Below are positions 6,801 through 15,918 of a DNA stretch of 64,000 nucleotides, one piece after another. The DNA lies in NCBI GenBank assembly GCA_963726755.1, contig CAVSDB010000003.1, positions 930,001 to 994,000 on the forward strand. Direction: 5' to 3'. The notes beneath the pieces were generated by a model. The model ran no database searches. It worked only from the letters and a program-made list of their open reading frames with translations, and was not told where the DNA came from. Positions within the stretch are counted from its first letter, which is position 1, and each line of letters opens with the position of its first letter. A program made the translations under genes and the position numbers. The stretch is from DATKIY01 sp963726755. Its GTDB lineage: Bacteria; Actinomycetota; Actinomycetes; JAHEKZ01.

Positions 6801-9292
6801 GTCGTAGGTATTTGGGCCGCCGGCAGGGAGACGACCAGAGTGAGGCCGCCGCCTGGGGTGTCCTCGGCCCAGACCGTGCCGCCTTGTGCCTCGGTCAGGC
6901 CACGAGCGACGGCCAGACCGAGGCCGACGCCCTCTCCGTTCGGGGCGTCCCCCAGTCGCTGGAACGGACGAAACATTGTGGTCTTGGCATCGTCACTGAC
7001 ACCGCTGCCGCAATCAACGATCCGGATCTCGACGCGGCCCTGAATGGTGCCGGCCGACACCCTTACTGGTACGTCGGTGGGAGCGTGGCGCACGGCGTTT
7101 TCCACGAGGTTCGCAACGACACGTTCCAGTAGGCCGGGGTCCGCTCGAACAACTGGGGTCGACTCATCGATGTCAGCGATGACGGCGCCTTGGGGAGTCC
7201 CCACCAGAGAAAGTGAGATGACCTCGTCGAGCGATACGTCACAGATGAGAGGGTTGACTGCTCCCATCTGCAGCCGGCTCAAGTTCAGCAGGTTGGCTAT
7301 CAGCGCATCCAGCCGATCGACCGACTCCTCGATCGTGGAAAGTAGAGCCTTTTCGTCCTCGCTGGACCACACGACATCGTGAGATTGCAAAGAAGTTGCT
7401 GCCGCCTTGATCCCAGCCAATGGAGTGCGCAGGTCATGCGAGACGGCGGCAAGTAGAGCAGTTCGGATGGCGTTTCCCTCAGCCAACTGGGAGGCATCAC
7501 GAGCCTGGCCCTCTAGTTGAGCCCGATCGCGAACGAGTACCGACTGAGCCGCGAAGGCGACCAGCAACCGCTGTTGGTCTGCCGGTAATACCCGACCTCT
7601 CATGGCAAGGACAACACCATCCTTGGCCTCAACAGCCGCGTCGGCGTCGTCAGGTTGTGTGGGCGGTTCGGCACCGACGGCGGCATCGGTGATCCATTCG
7701 GATTCCTCTTTGACCAGCAGGGCGGCTGATCGCTGTCCGAAGGTCTCCCGTGCTTGTTCCAGCAAATCGGTGACGTCGGTACGTCCGGTCAGGACACTTT
7801 GCGCAAGGGTCCCGAGCGCGGCGGCTTCACCTTGAGCCCGCGCTGCCTCGGCCGTGCGACGAGCTGCCAGATCGACCACGCTCGCGACGGCTGCAGCAAC
7901 AGCGACGAAGATGACTAGGGCCAGCGCGTTCTCGGGCTCGTCAATGGTGAACGTGTGTAGGGGAGGAGTGAAGTAATAGTTGGCAACCAGGCTGCTGGTT
8001 ACGGCTGCAACGAGGGCAGGCAGAAGGCCGCCCACGAGTGCAACGCCCACAGTCAGTGTCAAGAAGAGCAAGAGTTCGGTGGGCAAGGTGTGCAGATCTC
8101 GGGTCTGCGCGAGAACGGCGGCCATCAGCGGCGGGCCAACGATCGCGAGTGCCCAGCCGATAGAACGTCGACGACCAGACAGGGCTCTTCGGCGGGACCG
8201 TCCCACGCCTTTGCCCACTTGCGGGTGGGTGACAAGTGTGACGTCGATGTCCTCGGAGGCTCGGGCCACGGTGCCTGAGACGTCGGGGCCGAAGAGTCCG
8301 GACAATCGCCCGTGCCGGCTGACTCCGACCACTATGTGTGTGGCATTGATCCCCTGGGCGAAGTCGACGATCGCCTGGGCAACGTCGTCGCCGACCACGG
8401 TGTGAAAGGTGCCACCGAGTTCCTCAGTGAGCTGGCGCTGCTGCGCGAAGGTATCGGGCGCGGTACTACTCAGCCCATCGCCGCGAATGACATGTAACGC
8501 CTCAAGTTCTCGAGCGGAACCGCGGCTAGCGATTCGCGCCCCGCGGCGGAGCAGCGTTGCACCTTCAGGACCGCCGGTCAACGCCACGACTACGCGATCG
8601 CGGGCCGGCCAGGGTCGATCGATGTCGTGCGCTTCGCGGTAGCGCTCAAGGCCTTCGTCGACACGGTCAGCCACCCAGAGCAGTGCGAGTTCTCGTAGAG
8701 CGGTGAGGTTACCCACCCGAAAATAGTTGGACAGTGCAGCATCAACCTTGTCGGCCGTGTATACGTTGCCGTGGGCAAGTCGTCGCCTCAACGCCTCCGG
8801 GCTCATGTCGACTAGCTCGATCTGGTTGCAGCGACGGACGACCTCGTCGGGGACTGTCTCTTGCTGTCGGACGCCAGTTATGGTCTCGACGACATCGTTG
8901 AGCGACTCCAGGTGCTGGATGTTGACAGTCGTAACAACGTCGATCCCAGCATCGAGTAACTCGTCGATGTCCTGCCAACGTTTGACATTGCGACTTCCCG
9001 GCACGTTGGTGTGTGCGAGCTCATCGACGAGCGCGACCTCTGGATGTCGGGCAAGGACAGCGTCGACATCCATCTCGGTAAAACTGGCGTCGCGATAGTC
9101 GACCTCGCGTCGCTCAACAACCTCGAGCCCTTCAGCCATCGCGGCGGTCAGTTCTCGACCATGCGTCTCAAGGAAACCGATGACGACATCTGTTCCGCGT
9201 CCGCGACGCCGCTGACCTTCGCCGAGCATGGCATAGGTCTTGCCTACCCCGGGTGCGGCACCGAGGTAGACGCGCAGGTTGCCGCGAGACAC
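6797..9292 (-). CDS. kdpD: KdpD, osmosensitive K+ channel sensor histidine kinase (no KdpE nearby)
   Basis: 831-aa sensor kinase of the K+-ATPase operon. It has the KdpD N-terminal domain with Walker A GAAPGVGKT (11-19), then a universal-stress-like region (about 230-360), four membrane helices (about 375-480), and a GAF-like region. The kinase core has H-box SHDLRTPLAG with His619, an N-box NLVENAVRHAP, and G-boxes DCGSG and GEGVGLGLA. All key residues are present, so it should autophosphorylate. It starts 4 bases after kdpC ends. Normally kdpE follows; here the convergent DUF1416 gene overlaps the kdpD stop, so no room is left for it. The partner regulator must be elsewhere or absent. Confidence 0.95.
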   Translation of the reverse strand: MSRGNLRVYLGAAPGVGKTYAMLGEGQRRRGRGTDVVIGFLETHGRELTAAMAEGLEVVERREVDYRDASFTEMDVDAVLARHPEVALVDELAHTNVPGSRNVKRWQDIDELLDAGIDVVTTVNIQHLESLNDVVETITGVRQQETVPDEVVRRCNQIELVDMSPEALRRRLAHGNVYTADKVDAALSNYFRVGNLTALRELALLWVADRVDEGLERYREAHDIDRPWPARDRVVVALTGGPEGATLLRRGARIASRGSARELEALHVIRGDGLSSTAPDTFAQQRQLTEELGGTFHTVVGDDVAQAIVDFAQGINATHIVVGVSRHGRLSGLFGPDVSGTVARASEDIDVTLVTHPQVGKGVGRSRRRALSGRRRSIGWALAIVGPPLMAAVLAQTRDLHTLPTELLLFLTLTVGVALVGGLLPALVAAVTSSLVANYYFTPPLHTFTIDEPENALALVIFVAVAAAVASVVDLAARRTAEAARAQGEAAALGTLAQSVLTGRTDVTDLLEQARETFGQRSAALLVKEESEWITDAAVGAEPPTQPDDADAAVEAKDGVVLAMRGRVLPADQQRLLVAFAAQSVLVRDRAQLEGQARDASQLAEGNAIRTALLAAVSHDLRTPLAGIKAAATSLQSHDVVWSSEDEKALLSTIEESVDRLDALIANLLNLSRLQMGAVNPLICDVSLDEVISLSLVGTPQGAVIADIDESTPVVRADPGLLERVVANLVENAVRHAPTDVPVRVSAGTIQGRVEIRIVDCGSGVSDDAKTTMFRPFQRLGDAPNGEGVGLGLAVARGLTEAQGGTVWAEDTPGGGLTLVVSLPAAQIPTT

Positions 9293-9296
9293 CAGA

Positions 9297-9896
9297 TCAT
9301 CCTCCCAGTTGGCTAAGGGCCAGGTTCAGTTCGAGAACGTTGACGCGCGGCGCGCCTATGAATCCGACCAGGCGTCCGTCGGTGTGTTCGTCCACCAACT
9401 GCTGAACCTGCTCGACCGGTAGTCCACGGGCGGCGGCGACTCGCGCGGCTTGCAGATGTGCATACTCGGGTGAGATGTCTGGGTCTAGCCCGGAGCCGGA
9501 GGCCGTGACAGCATCCGGCGGCACGTCGGCGGGATCGACTCCGTTGGCTTCGGCAATGGTGGCTCGGCGGTCGGCGACCAACTTTTCGAGATCGGTGCTT
9601 TCTGGCCCGAGGTTCGAGGCGCCGGAAGACATGGCGTCGTAGCCATCGCCTGCAGCCGAAGGCCGTGAGTGGAACCACTCAGTCCCTTTGAAGGTCTGGC
9701 CGATGAGCGAGGACCCGACGACGTTGCCATCGGCATCCTTGACGAACGACCCGTCGGCCCGACCGGGTGCCACCAGGTGCGCGACGACAGTCATCACCAG
9801 CGGGAAGACCACGCCCAACAGCAGTGTCAAGGCAAGTAGTACGCGAAGTGAGGCGGCGACCCGCCTGATTCCGGTCGAGATGTTGTTAGTTGACAT
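9297..9896 (-). CDS. kdpC: KdpC, K+-transporting ATPase chaperone/stabilising subunit
   Basis: 199 aa with one N-terminal membrane helix (about 15-40), the family motif SLIGQTFKGTEWFHSRPSAA, and the C-terminal conserved stretch PEYAHLQAARVAAARGLP. KdpC binds KdpA and KdpB and raises nucleotide affinity in the KdpFABC complex. It lies six bases after kdpB and four before kdpD, as expected in a single transcript. Length and motifs are normal. Confidence 0.96.
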   Translation of the reverse strand: MSTNNISTGIRRVAASLRVLLALTLLLGVVFPLVMTVVAHLVAPGRADGSFVKDADGNVVGSSLIGQTFKGTEWFHSRPSAAGDGYDAMSSGASNLGPESTDLEKLVADRRATIAEANGVDPADVPPDAVTASGSGLDPDISPEYAHLQAARVAAARGLPVEQVQQLVDEHTDGRLVGFIGAPRVNVLELNLALSQLGG

Positions 9897-9902
9897 GGCC
9901 TT

Positions 9903-11942
9903 TCACCCAATCCCAGGGATGAACTGAACGAGTAGGTCGAGGAGCTTGATGCCGACGAAGGGCACCACGAGTCCGCCGAGTCCGTAGATGAGCAGGTTTC
10001 GTCGGAGCAACGCTGAGGCGGAGGACGGGCGGTACCGCACGCCTCGAAGTGCCAGCGGGATGAGCCCGAGAATGATCAATGCGTTGAAGATAACCGCCGA
10101 CAGAATGGCTGACTCCGGTGAGTGCAACTGCATGATGTTCAAACTGTCGAGTCCTGGATAAGCGACAACGAACATTGCCGGAATGATCGCGAAATACTTA
10201 GCCACATCGTTGGCGACCGAGAACGTGGTGAGTGCGCCCCTGGTGATGAGTAGTTGCTTTCCGATCTCGACGATCTCAATGAGTTTGGTTGGATTCGAGT
10301 CGAGGTCGACCATGTTGCCCGCCTCCTTCGCGGCGGACGTACCGGTATTCATCGCAACGCCAACATCGGATTGGGCAAGAGCGGGCGCGTCGTTCGTCCC
10401 GTCACCGGTCATCGCGACTAGTCGCCCGCCGGCCTGCTCCTTACGAATGTAGGCAAGCTTGTCTTCGGGGGTGGCCTCGGCGAGGAAGTCGTCTACGCCC
10501 GCCTCGCCTGCTATCGACTTCGCGGTCAGCGGGTTGTCACCGGTGATCATCACTGTGCGGATCCCCATGGCCCGAAGCTCGTTGAACCGTTCGTTCATCC
10601 CTTGCTTGACCACATCCTTCAGGTGGACGACACCTAACACTCGCCCCCCTTCGGCAACCACAAGTGGTGTGCCGCCCGCCGATGACACTGCATCCACGAT
10701 CGACGACGCTTCGTCCGGTGCAGTGCCACCCTGCTCACGCACCCAGTCGAACACTGCGCTGGCGGCACCCTTGCGAACTTGGCGGCCATCGACGTTCACT
10801 CCACTCATTCGAGTCTGCGCGGTGAAGGGGATGAACTCGGCGTGAGCTAGCAGTCCGGCTTCGCGTGAGCGCAGGTCAAAATTCTGTTTGGCGAGCACCA
10901 CGATGGACCGGCCCTCGGGGGTCTCGTCCGCCAAACTCGCTAACTGTGCCGCGTCGGCAAGAACTTCAGGGGCAGTCCCGTCGACCGCGATGAACTCCGT
11001 CGCCTGCCGATTGCCGAGCGTGATGGTTCCTGTCTTGTCGAGCAGAAGTGTGCTGACATCTCCGGCTGCTTCGATCGCCCGCCCCGACATCGCCAGCACA
11101 TTGTGCTGAACCAGCCTGTCCATTCCTGCGATCCCGATGGCAGAGAGCAAAGCGCCGATCGTCGTCGGAATCAGGCACACCAGAAGCGCGACGAGGATTA
11201 ACACCGGTTGTTCGGCGCCGCTGTAGATCGCGAACGGCTGAAGGGACACGACAGACAGCAAGAAGATGATCGTGAGACCTGCCAGCAAAATTTCGAGCGC
11301 GATCTCGTTCGGCGTCTTTTGTCGAGAGGCACCTTCGACCAGCGCGATCATGCGATCCATGAATGTCTCGCCCGGCTTCGACGTGATCTTGATGACGATC
11401 CGATCGGAGAGAACTTTGGTGCCGCCTGTCACTGCCGACCGGTCGCCACCACTTTCTCGGATCACTGGTGCCGATTCCCCCGTTACGGCGGACTCGTCGA
11501 CGCTGGCGACACCCTCGACGACGTCACCGTCTCCGGGAATGACGTCGCCGGCTTCGCAGACCACCAAGTCACCGAGCTTGAGGTCAGTGCCTGGGACGCG
11601 CCGTTCTTGATCGCCTTCAAGACGTCGAGCTACCGCGTCCTGGCGGGCGGCCCGAAGGGTTGCCGCTTGTGCTTTACCCCGGCCCTCTGCAACTGCCTCT
11701 GACAGGTTTGCGAACAGGACGGTTAGCCAGAGCACGACCGTGGTGAGCCAGGCGAAGGTACTCGGGTCGGAAATCGCGAGCACCGTGGTCAGGATGGAGC
11801 CGACCTCGACGACGAACATGACCGGGTTGTGAAGCATGTGACGCGGATCGAGTTTGCGGAGCGCCACCGGAACGGCTTGTAGAAACAAGGCGGGGTCTAC
11901 TATCCCCGCGCTGATACGGGCGGGAGTTGATGCGACGGCCAT
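9903..11942 (-). CDS. kdpB: KdpB, P-type ATPase catalytic subunit of the K+ pump
   Basis: 679-aa P-type ATPase that energises K+ import through KdpA. The actuator loop TGES is at 154-157, the phosphorylation motif DKTGT starts at Asp302, the nucleotide domain and hinge motifs (GDNPLTAKSIA, MTGDGTNDAPALAQSDVGVAMNTGT) are intact, and membrane helices frame them. The ATG at 11942 overlaps the kdpA stop by one base, so translation is coupled. All catalytic residues expected for the family are visible. Confidence 0.97.
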   Translation of the reverse strand: MAVASTPARISAGIVDPALFLQAVPVALRKLDPRHMLHNPVMFVVEVGSILTTVLAISDPSTFAWLTTVVLWLTVLFANLSEAVAEGRGKAQAATLRAARQDAVARRLEGDQERRVPGTDLKLGDLVVCEAGDVIPGDGDVVEGVASVDESAVTGESAPVIRESGGDRSAVTGGTKVLSDRIVIKITSKPGETFMDRMIALVEGASRQKTPNEIALEILLAGLTIIFLLSVVSLQPFAIYSGAEQPVLILVALLVCLIPTTIGALLSAIGIAGMDRLVQHNVLAMSGRAIEAAGDVSTLLLDKTGTITLGNRQATEFIAVDGTAPEVLADAAQLASLADETPEGRSIVVLAKQNFDLRSREAGLLAHAEFIPFTAQTRMSGVNVDGRQVRKGAASAVFDWVREQGGTAPDEASSIVDAVSSAGGTPLVVAEGGRVLGVVHLKDVVKQGMNERFNELRAMGIRTVMITGDNPLTAKSIAGEAGVDDFLAEATPEDKLAYIRKEQAGGRLVAMTGDGTNDAPALAQSDVGVAMNTGTSAAKEAGNMVDLDSNPTKLIEIVEIGKQLLITRGALTTFSVANDVAKYFAIIPAMFVVAYPGLDSLNIMQLHSPESAILSAVIFNALIILGLIPLALRGVRYRPSSASALLRRNLLIYGLGGLVVPFVGIKLLDLLVQFIPGIG

Positions 11943-13603
11943 CAGTGGAGTCCTTCAGCGAGTGGGCCAAGTGCGAGTGCGGGGAAATAGGTCAGGGCGG
12001 TGACGATGAGAATCGTCGCCCCCAACAACACGACGAAGAGCGGTCGATGAGTAGGCAGGGTTCCCTCGGTAACCGGTGTCTCCGGCTGCTTCGCCAGAGA
12101 TCCGGCCAATGCGAGAACCAAGGCGATCGGAACCAGCCGTCCGAAGAACATCGCGACCGCGAGTCCGAGGTTGTAGAAATCGGTGTTCGCGTTGAGTCCG
12201 GCAAACGCGCTGCCGTTGTTGTTCGAGGCAGAAGTGAATGCGTAGAGCACTTCGGTCAAGCCGTGGGGTCCACTGTTCAGCATCGACGAGCGCCCGGTTT
12301 CAGTGGCCATGGCGATACCAGAGCCCAGGAGTACCAGCGTTGGAGTAACCAGTACGTACAGCGCCACAAGTTTGACCTCGCGCGCTCTGATCTTCTTGCG
12401 TAGGTACTCCGGCGTACGGCCGACCATGAGACCCGCGAGAAAGACGGACAGGATCGCTAGCACCAGGATTCCGTAGAGTCCCGAACCAACCCCGCCAGGT
12501 GTGACCTCTCCCAGCATCATGTCCAGCAAAGCGATGCCACCGCCAAGCGCGGTATATGACGAATGGAAACTGTCTACTGCGCCAGTAGATGTCATCGTGG
12601 TACTCGTGGCGAACAACGCGGAAGCCGGAACTCCGAACCGGGTCTCCTTACCTTCCACCGATGCCCCGGCTGACTGCAGTGCGGTGCCCGGGTGAGCGGT
12701 TTCGACCCACACATTCAGCGCAACAGCTGAAATCCAGATGACTGCCATCGTGGCGACGATGGCGTAGCCCTGGCGTAGATCGCCGATCAGCCGACCGAAC
12801 GTCCTAGCCAGTGAGAAAGGGATCACCAGGAGGAGGAAGATCTCGAACAGGTTCGTCCACGCGGTCGGGTTTTCAAACGGGTGAGAGCTGTTGGCGTTGT
12901 AGAACCCGCCGCCGTTAGTACCTAACTCCTTGATCGCCTCCTGGGTAGCGACTGGTCCGCCGGGGATCGACTGGCTGCCGTCGGAAAGTGTCTGAACCGT
13001 GGTGGGCTCAGCCAGGTTCTGGACCACGCCGCCAAGGATCAGCACTAGTGCAGCGAGTGCGGCAATCGGTAGCAAGATGCGCACGGTGCCGCGGATTAGG
13101 TCAGCCCAGAAGTTGCCGAGCCGGTCAGTACGCGAACGAGCAAAGCCTCGGACAAGAGCCACGGCGACGGCCATGCCGACGGCAGCCGACAAGAAGTTCT
13201 GCACGGCAAGGCCAGCCATCTGAGTCAAGTGGCTCATGGTCTGCTCGCCCGAGTAAGACTGCCAGTTGGTATTGGTGATGAATGAGACCGCGGTGTTCAG
13301 AGCTTGGAAGGGTGGGACGCCGTCCCGATTCAACGACCATGGCAGGAATCCCTGCAACCGTTGCAGCGCGTACAGAAGGACGATCGAGACAACCGAGAAG
13401 ACCAACAGGCTTCGTAGGTAGACCGACCAGCGCATGTCAGCATTCGCGTCGACTCCACCCGCTCGATAAAGGAGGCGTTCGACCCGCAGGTGTTTCGACC
13501 CTGAGTAGACCCGAGCCATGTAGTCGCCGAGCGGCCGGAAAGCCAATGCAAGCAGCAGCACCAAGAGCAGGATCTGCAGTACTCCAGCAGTCGTAGAACT
13601 CAT
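11942..13603 (-). CDS. kdpA: KdpA, K+ channel-like subunit of the K+-transporting ATPase
   Basis: About 553 aa, ten-helix K+-translocating subunit related to Trk/Ktr channels. I chose ATG 13603 (MSSTTAGVLQ), because GAGAGG precedes it and because the longer reading would run through kdpF. Selectivity-filter-like segments are visible: TNTNWQSYSGE, ELGTNGGGFYNANSSHPFENP, ATSTTMTSTGAVDS and SASNNNGSAFAGL. The kdpF stop lies just upstream. No defects are seen. Confidence 0.97.
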   Translation of the reverse strand: MSSTTAGVLQILLLVLLLALAFRPLGDYMARVYSGSKHLRVERLLYRAGGVDANADMRWSVYLRSLLVFSVVSIVLLYALQRLQGFLPWSLNRDGVPPFQALNTAVSFITNTNWQSYSGEQTMSHLTQMAGLAVQNFLSAAVGMAVAVALVRGFARSRTDRLGNFWADLIRGTVRILLPIAALAALVLILGGVVQNLAEPTTVQTLSDGSQSIPGGPVATQEAIKELGTNGGGFYNANSSHPFENPTAWTNLFEIFLLLVIPFSLARTFGRLIGDLRQGYAIVATMAVIWISAVALNVWVETAHPGTALQSAGASVEGKETRFGVPASALFATSTTMTSTGAVDSFHSSYTALGGGIALLDMMLGEVTPGGVGSGLYGILVLAILSVFLAGLMVGRTPEYLRKKIRAREVKLVALYVLVTPTLVLLGSGIAMATETGRSSMLNSGPHGLTEVLYAFTSASNNNGSAFAGLNANTDFYNLGLAVAMFFGRLVPIALVLALAGSLAKQPETPVTEGTLPTHRPLFVVLLGATILIVTALTYFPALALGPLAEGLH

Positions 13604-13604
13604 G

Positions 13605-13694
13605 TCAGAACCTCTCGGGGAACAGCAGGGCCAGGACGAGGTAGACGATGAGGGCACCGGCCATCAGCAGTCCGACCAGGTTTTCGATGCTCAT
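13605..13694 (-). CDS. kdpF: KdpF, small subunit of the K+-transporting ATPase (29 aa)
   Basis: ATG at 13694 to TGA at 13605. The peptide is a single membrane helix (NLVGLLMAGALIVYLVLALLF) ending PERF, typical of KdpF, which stabilises the KdpABC complex. It ends one base before the kdpA ATG. Its own ATG overlaps the stop of a 27-aa ORF upstream (ATGA). Confidence 0.92.
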   Translation of the reverse strand: MSIENLVGLLMAGALIVYLVLALLFPERF

Positions 13695-13774
13695 ATCCGC
13701 TCCAACCCCTTGACGAGAAGCCAAAGGAGGCCAGCAGCAGCCGCCAGGGCGAGAAGACTTAAGAAATCGTTCAT
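13691..13774 (-). CDS. 27-aa single-helix membrane protein at the head of the kdp operon
   Basis: ATG at 13774, TGA at 13691-13693 overlapping the kdpF ATG. The peptide begins MNDFLSLLALAAAAGLLWLL and ends VKGLERI: one hydrophobic helix and a short charged tail. Small unnamed ORFs of this shape stand before kdpF in other actinobacteria from what I recall of the family neighbourhood. The tight stop/start overlap argues for real translation. It may be an extra small subunit or a translational leader. Function is unknown. Confidence 0.7.
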   Translation of the reverse strand: MNDFLSLLALAAAAGLLWLLVKGLERI

Positions 13775-13945
13775 GCGGCGACACTACGAACGAGTTCGGT
13801 GGTAGCTACTGATCCTTGACGCGCTCCTTGCGGAACTGGATTAGATCTTGATGCTTCCTTGACGCCACGCCCAGCTGCACCGCTCTGAGCAGGGAGTTGT
13901 TGGGGGTTGGGTTGGAGATCACAGTCGGTCACCGATACTGGACCG

Positions 13946-14734
13946 ATGAAACGACGCGAGTTCTTGACCACCAGCGGCGCGACGGCGGTAGCCGCGGCAC
14001 TTGGCGGCGCGGTGTGGCCCGCCATTGCGCGTGCGGCCGACCCCCAGCCGCCACCGCAGGAGTTCGAGATCGGACACTCGCGGGTCGGGCGTCCCATCAA
14101 GGCGTACCTGATCGGCGACGAGAACGCGCGCTCGCGGTTCCTGGTGATGGGTCAGATGCATGGTGACGAGCCGGCCGGCCCGAAAGTCTGCGAGATGCAG
14201 TTGCTGAAGATTGCTCCTCGGACGGATATCGCGTTCTGGGTCGTGCCGACGATGAACCCCGACGGCCGTCACCGCGGTTCGCGAGTCAACGCACATGGGG
14301 TCGACCTGAATCGCAACTTCCCGAGCAAGACGTGGAAGCGTCAGGGGAAGGGCACGCGCTTTTGGTCAGGTCCGAAGCCAGCAAGTGAGCCCGAGACCCG
14401 CGCGATGGTGGAGTTCTTCTCGAAAGTGCAGCCGCACACGCTGATCTCGATGCATCAGCCGCTGCGAGTCGTCGACTTCTCAGGCGGCGATCCAGACGTC
14501 ACGCGCTGGCTGGCCCGAAACCTGCGCCTACCGTTCAGTCACGTCGCTATCTCTGGGGGTGGTCATGCAGTCGGGGGAGGAACCATGACCTCCTGGTACA
14601 ACAGGAAGTACCGCAAGCAAACCGCGGTCACCGTAGAAATGCCGCCCAAGGTGGTGCCCGAGTACCGACAGCACGTGGCCAAGGTGTTCACCGAGTACGC
14701 AGCGGTTCGTCGCCGGCAGCAACTGAAGCATTAA
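13946..14734 (+). CDS. Tat-exported M14-family zinc carboxypeptidase/amidase
   Basis: 262 aa from ATG 13946, which has a -10-like GATACT six bases upstream (probable leaderless start). The N-terminus MKRREFLTTSGATAVAAALG is a twin-arginine signal, cleaved near ARA. The M14 zinc ligands are visible as HGDE (His72, Glu75) and His170 (SMHQP). The substrate-binding run NPDGRHRGSRVNAHGVDLNRNFP and the catalytic Glu231 (TVEMP) are also present. Families of this size usually hydrolyse cell-wall peptides or amides, but the substrate is not evident. It is divergent from kdp; 171 bases separate the two. Confidence 0.88.
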   Translation: MKRREFLTTSGATAVAAALGGAVWPAIARAADPQPPPQEFEIGHSRVGRPIKAYLIGDENARSRFLVMGQMHGDEPAGPKVCEMQLLKIAPRTDIAFWVVPTMNPDGRHRGSRVNAHGVDLNRNFPSKTWKRQGKGTRFWSGPKPASEPETRAMVEFFSKVQPHTLISMHQPLRVVDFSGGDPDVTRWLARNLRLPFSHVAISGGGHAVGGGTMTSWYNRKYRKQTAVTVEMPPKVVPEYRQHVAKVFTEYAAVRRRQQLKH

Positions 14735-14756
14735 CGCGAGGGGCGACGTAACGCCG

Positions 14757-15272
14757 TTAGTGCACCATGACCTTCAGCGCCAAGATGGCAATGCCGAACG
14801 CCGCTATCACCAGGGTGTTCAGGACCTGTCGGGTCCACGGAAGTTGCTCCCCTCGCCCAGCGATGATGCCGTAGATGAAGAGGGCGCCAATCCCGACGAA
14901 CATAGCGACGTAGCTTGCCGTCGACTTCTCGATGATCCCGAACACACCAAGCAAGAGCACACCAAGGATCGGGAAGGATGACGACAGCATCGGCCACTCG
15001 TCCGATGCGATTGCCCGTATCTCATCCCGGCGCAACGGGCGTGTCATGAGCATGCGGGCGCCGAGGCAGAGCGAGTAGACGTGAGCTAGCCAGAAGACCA
15101 ACGACGTAACCAGAACGATCACAAACGTCCCGGTCAGCGCGTTGGTGTCGCCACCCGCTGCCGCCAGAACTGACGTTGCCAGGATCGTCCCGTATATCGC
15201 TCCGGCAAATCGCCGCGCCTTGTTCTCGAGCAGGATCTGGCCTTCGTCGGACGCGGGGATATCAGGCTCCAT
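14757..15272 (-). CDS. Four-to-five-helix membrane protein, unknown
   Basis: About 171 aa if the ATG at 15272 is used (CAAGAT six bases upstream resembles a -10, so leaderless); a GTG at 15293 would add seven residues. Hydrophobic segments at about 20-40, 45-70, 98-120 and 125-165 surround a short polar stretch (MLMTRPLRRDEIRAIASDEWP). I recognise no family. It converges with the M14 peptidase gene, ending 22 bases from its stop, and diverges from the nitrobindin block. Confidence 0.75.
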   Translation of the reverse strand: MEPDIPASDEGQILLENKARRFAGAIYGTILATSVLAAAGGDTNALTGTFVIVLVTSLVFWLAHVYSLCLGARMLMTRPLRRDEIRAIASDEWPMLSSSFPILGVLLLGVFGIIEKSTASYVAMFVGIGALFIYGIIAGRGEQLPWTRQVLNTLVIAAFGIAILALKVMVH

Positions 15273-15321
15273 ACCGTCATCTTGCCGCAGCACGTTGCGC
15301 GCAGGGTCGTAGACTGACGAG

Positions 15322-15423
15322 GTGCTCGAACTCTTCTACACCGGACTTCTGGTAGCCGTGTCGATCCTGATCGGCTGGTTCTCGATCTACGTCGTCTACA
15401 AGCTGTACAAGGGCCAGGAGTAG
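15322..15423 (+). CDS. 33-aa single-helix membrane microprotein, probably leaderless
   Basis: GTG at 15322 to TAG at 15421. The peptide starts VLELFYTGLLVAVSILIGWF and ends KLYKGQE: one membrane helix and a basic tail. An in-frame TAG lies four codons upstream, and -10-like TAGACT sits six bases before the GTG, so the start is fixed and leaderless translation is likely. The nitrobindin gene begins at the very next base. It may simply lead the operon or be a small membrane protein in its own right. No family recognised. Confidence 0.65.
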   Translation: MLELFYTGLLVAVSILIGWFSIYVVYKLYKGQE

Positions 15424-15918
15424 GTGTTCTCGATACCGGCCGACCTGGCGCCCGAGTGCGCGCCGTTGGCCTGGCTGCTGGGGCGTTGGGAAGGCTCCGG
15501 CGTCGGCGGCTACCCCACGATCGACGATTTCAGTTTCGCGCAAGAAGTCACGTTCGAGCAGAACGGTAAGCCGTTCCTGTCATACCGGTCGCGTGCTTGG
15601 TTGCTCGACGACGACGGCAAGCGCGTACGTCCCCTCGCCACCGAGACGGGGTTTTGGCGTCCGCAAAGAGACGGTGACGTAGAACTCCTACTCACCCATC
15701 CCACCGGATTCGTTGAAATCTGGGAGGGGACGGTCGACGGACCACGTGTCGAGTTGCGCACCGACATGGTTGCGCGAACCCCTAGTGCCAAGGAGTACTC
15801 GTCCGGACATCGGATGTACGGCCTCGTCGAGTCGGACCTGCTGTGGGCGTTCGACATGGCTGCCGTTGGACAACCGCTGCAACCTCATCTGTCGGCCCGT
15901 CTGGTACGCGCAGAGTGA
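15424..15918 (+). CDS. Nitrobindin/FABP-family heme beta-barrel protein
   Basis: 164 aa, same length as the mycobacterial nitrobindin Rv2717c. The GxWxGxG motif appears as LGRWEGSGVGGYPT at about 24-37, and a His at position 155 (QPHLSARL) falls exactly where the proximal heme ligand of mycobacterial nitrobindin lies. Nitrobindins bind ferric heme and isomerise peroxynitrite to nitrate. GTG 15424 follows directly on the microprotein stop, and its own stop overlaps the Fur-family start (GTGA), so the three genes are tightly coupled. Heme binding is inferred from the family. Confidence 0.92.
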   Translation: MFSIPADLAPECAPLAWLLGRWEGSGVGGYPTIDDFSFAQEVTFEQNGKPFLSYRSRAWLLDDDGKRVRPLATETGFWRPQRDGDVELLLTHPTGFVEIWEGTVDGPRVELRTDMVARTPSAKEYSSGHRMYGLVESDLLWAFDMAAVGQPLQPHLSARLVRAE

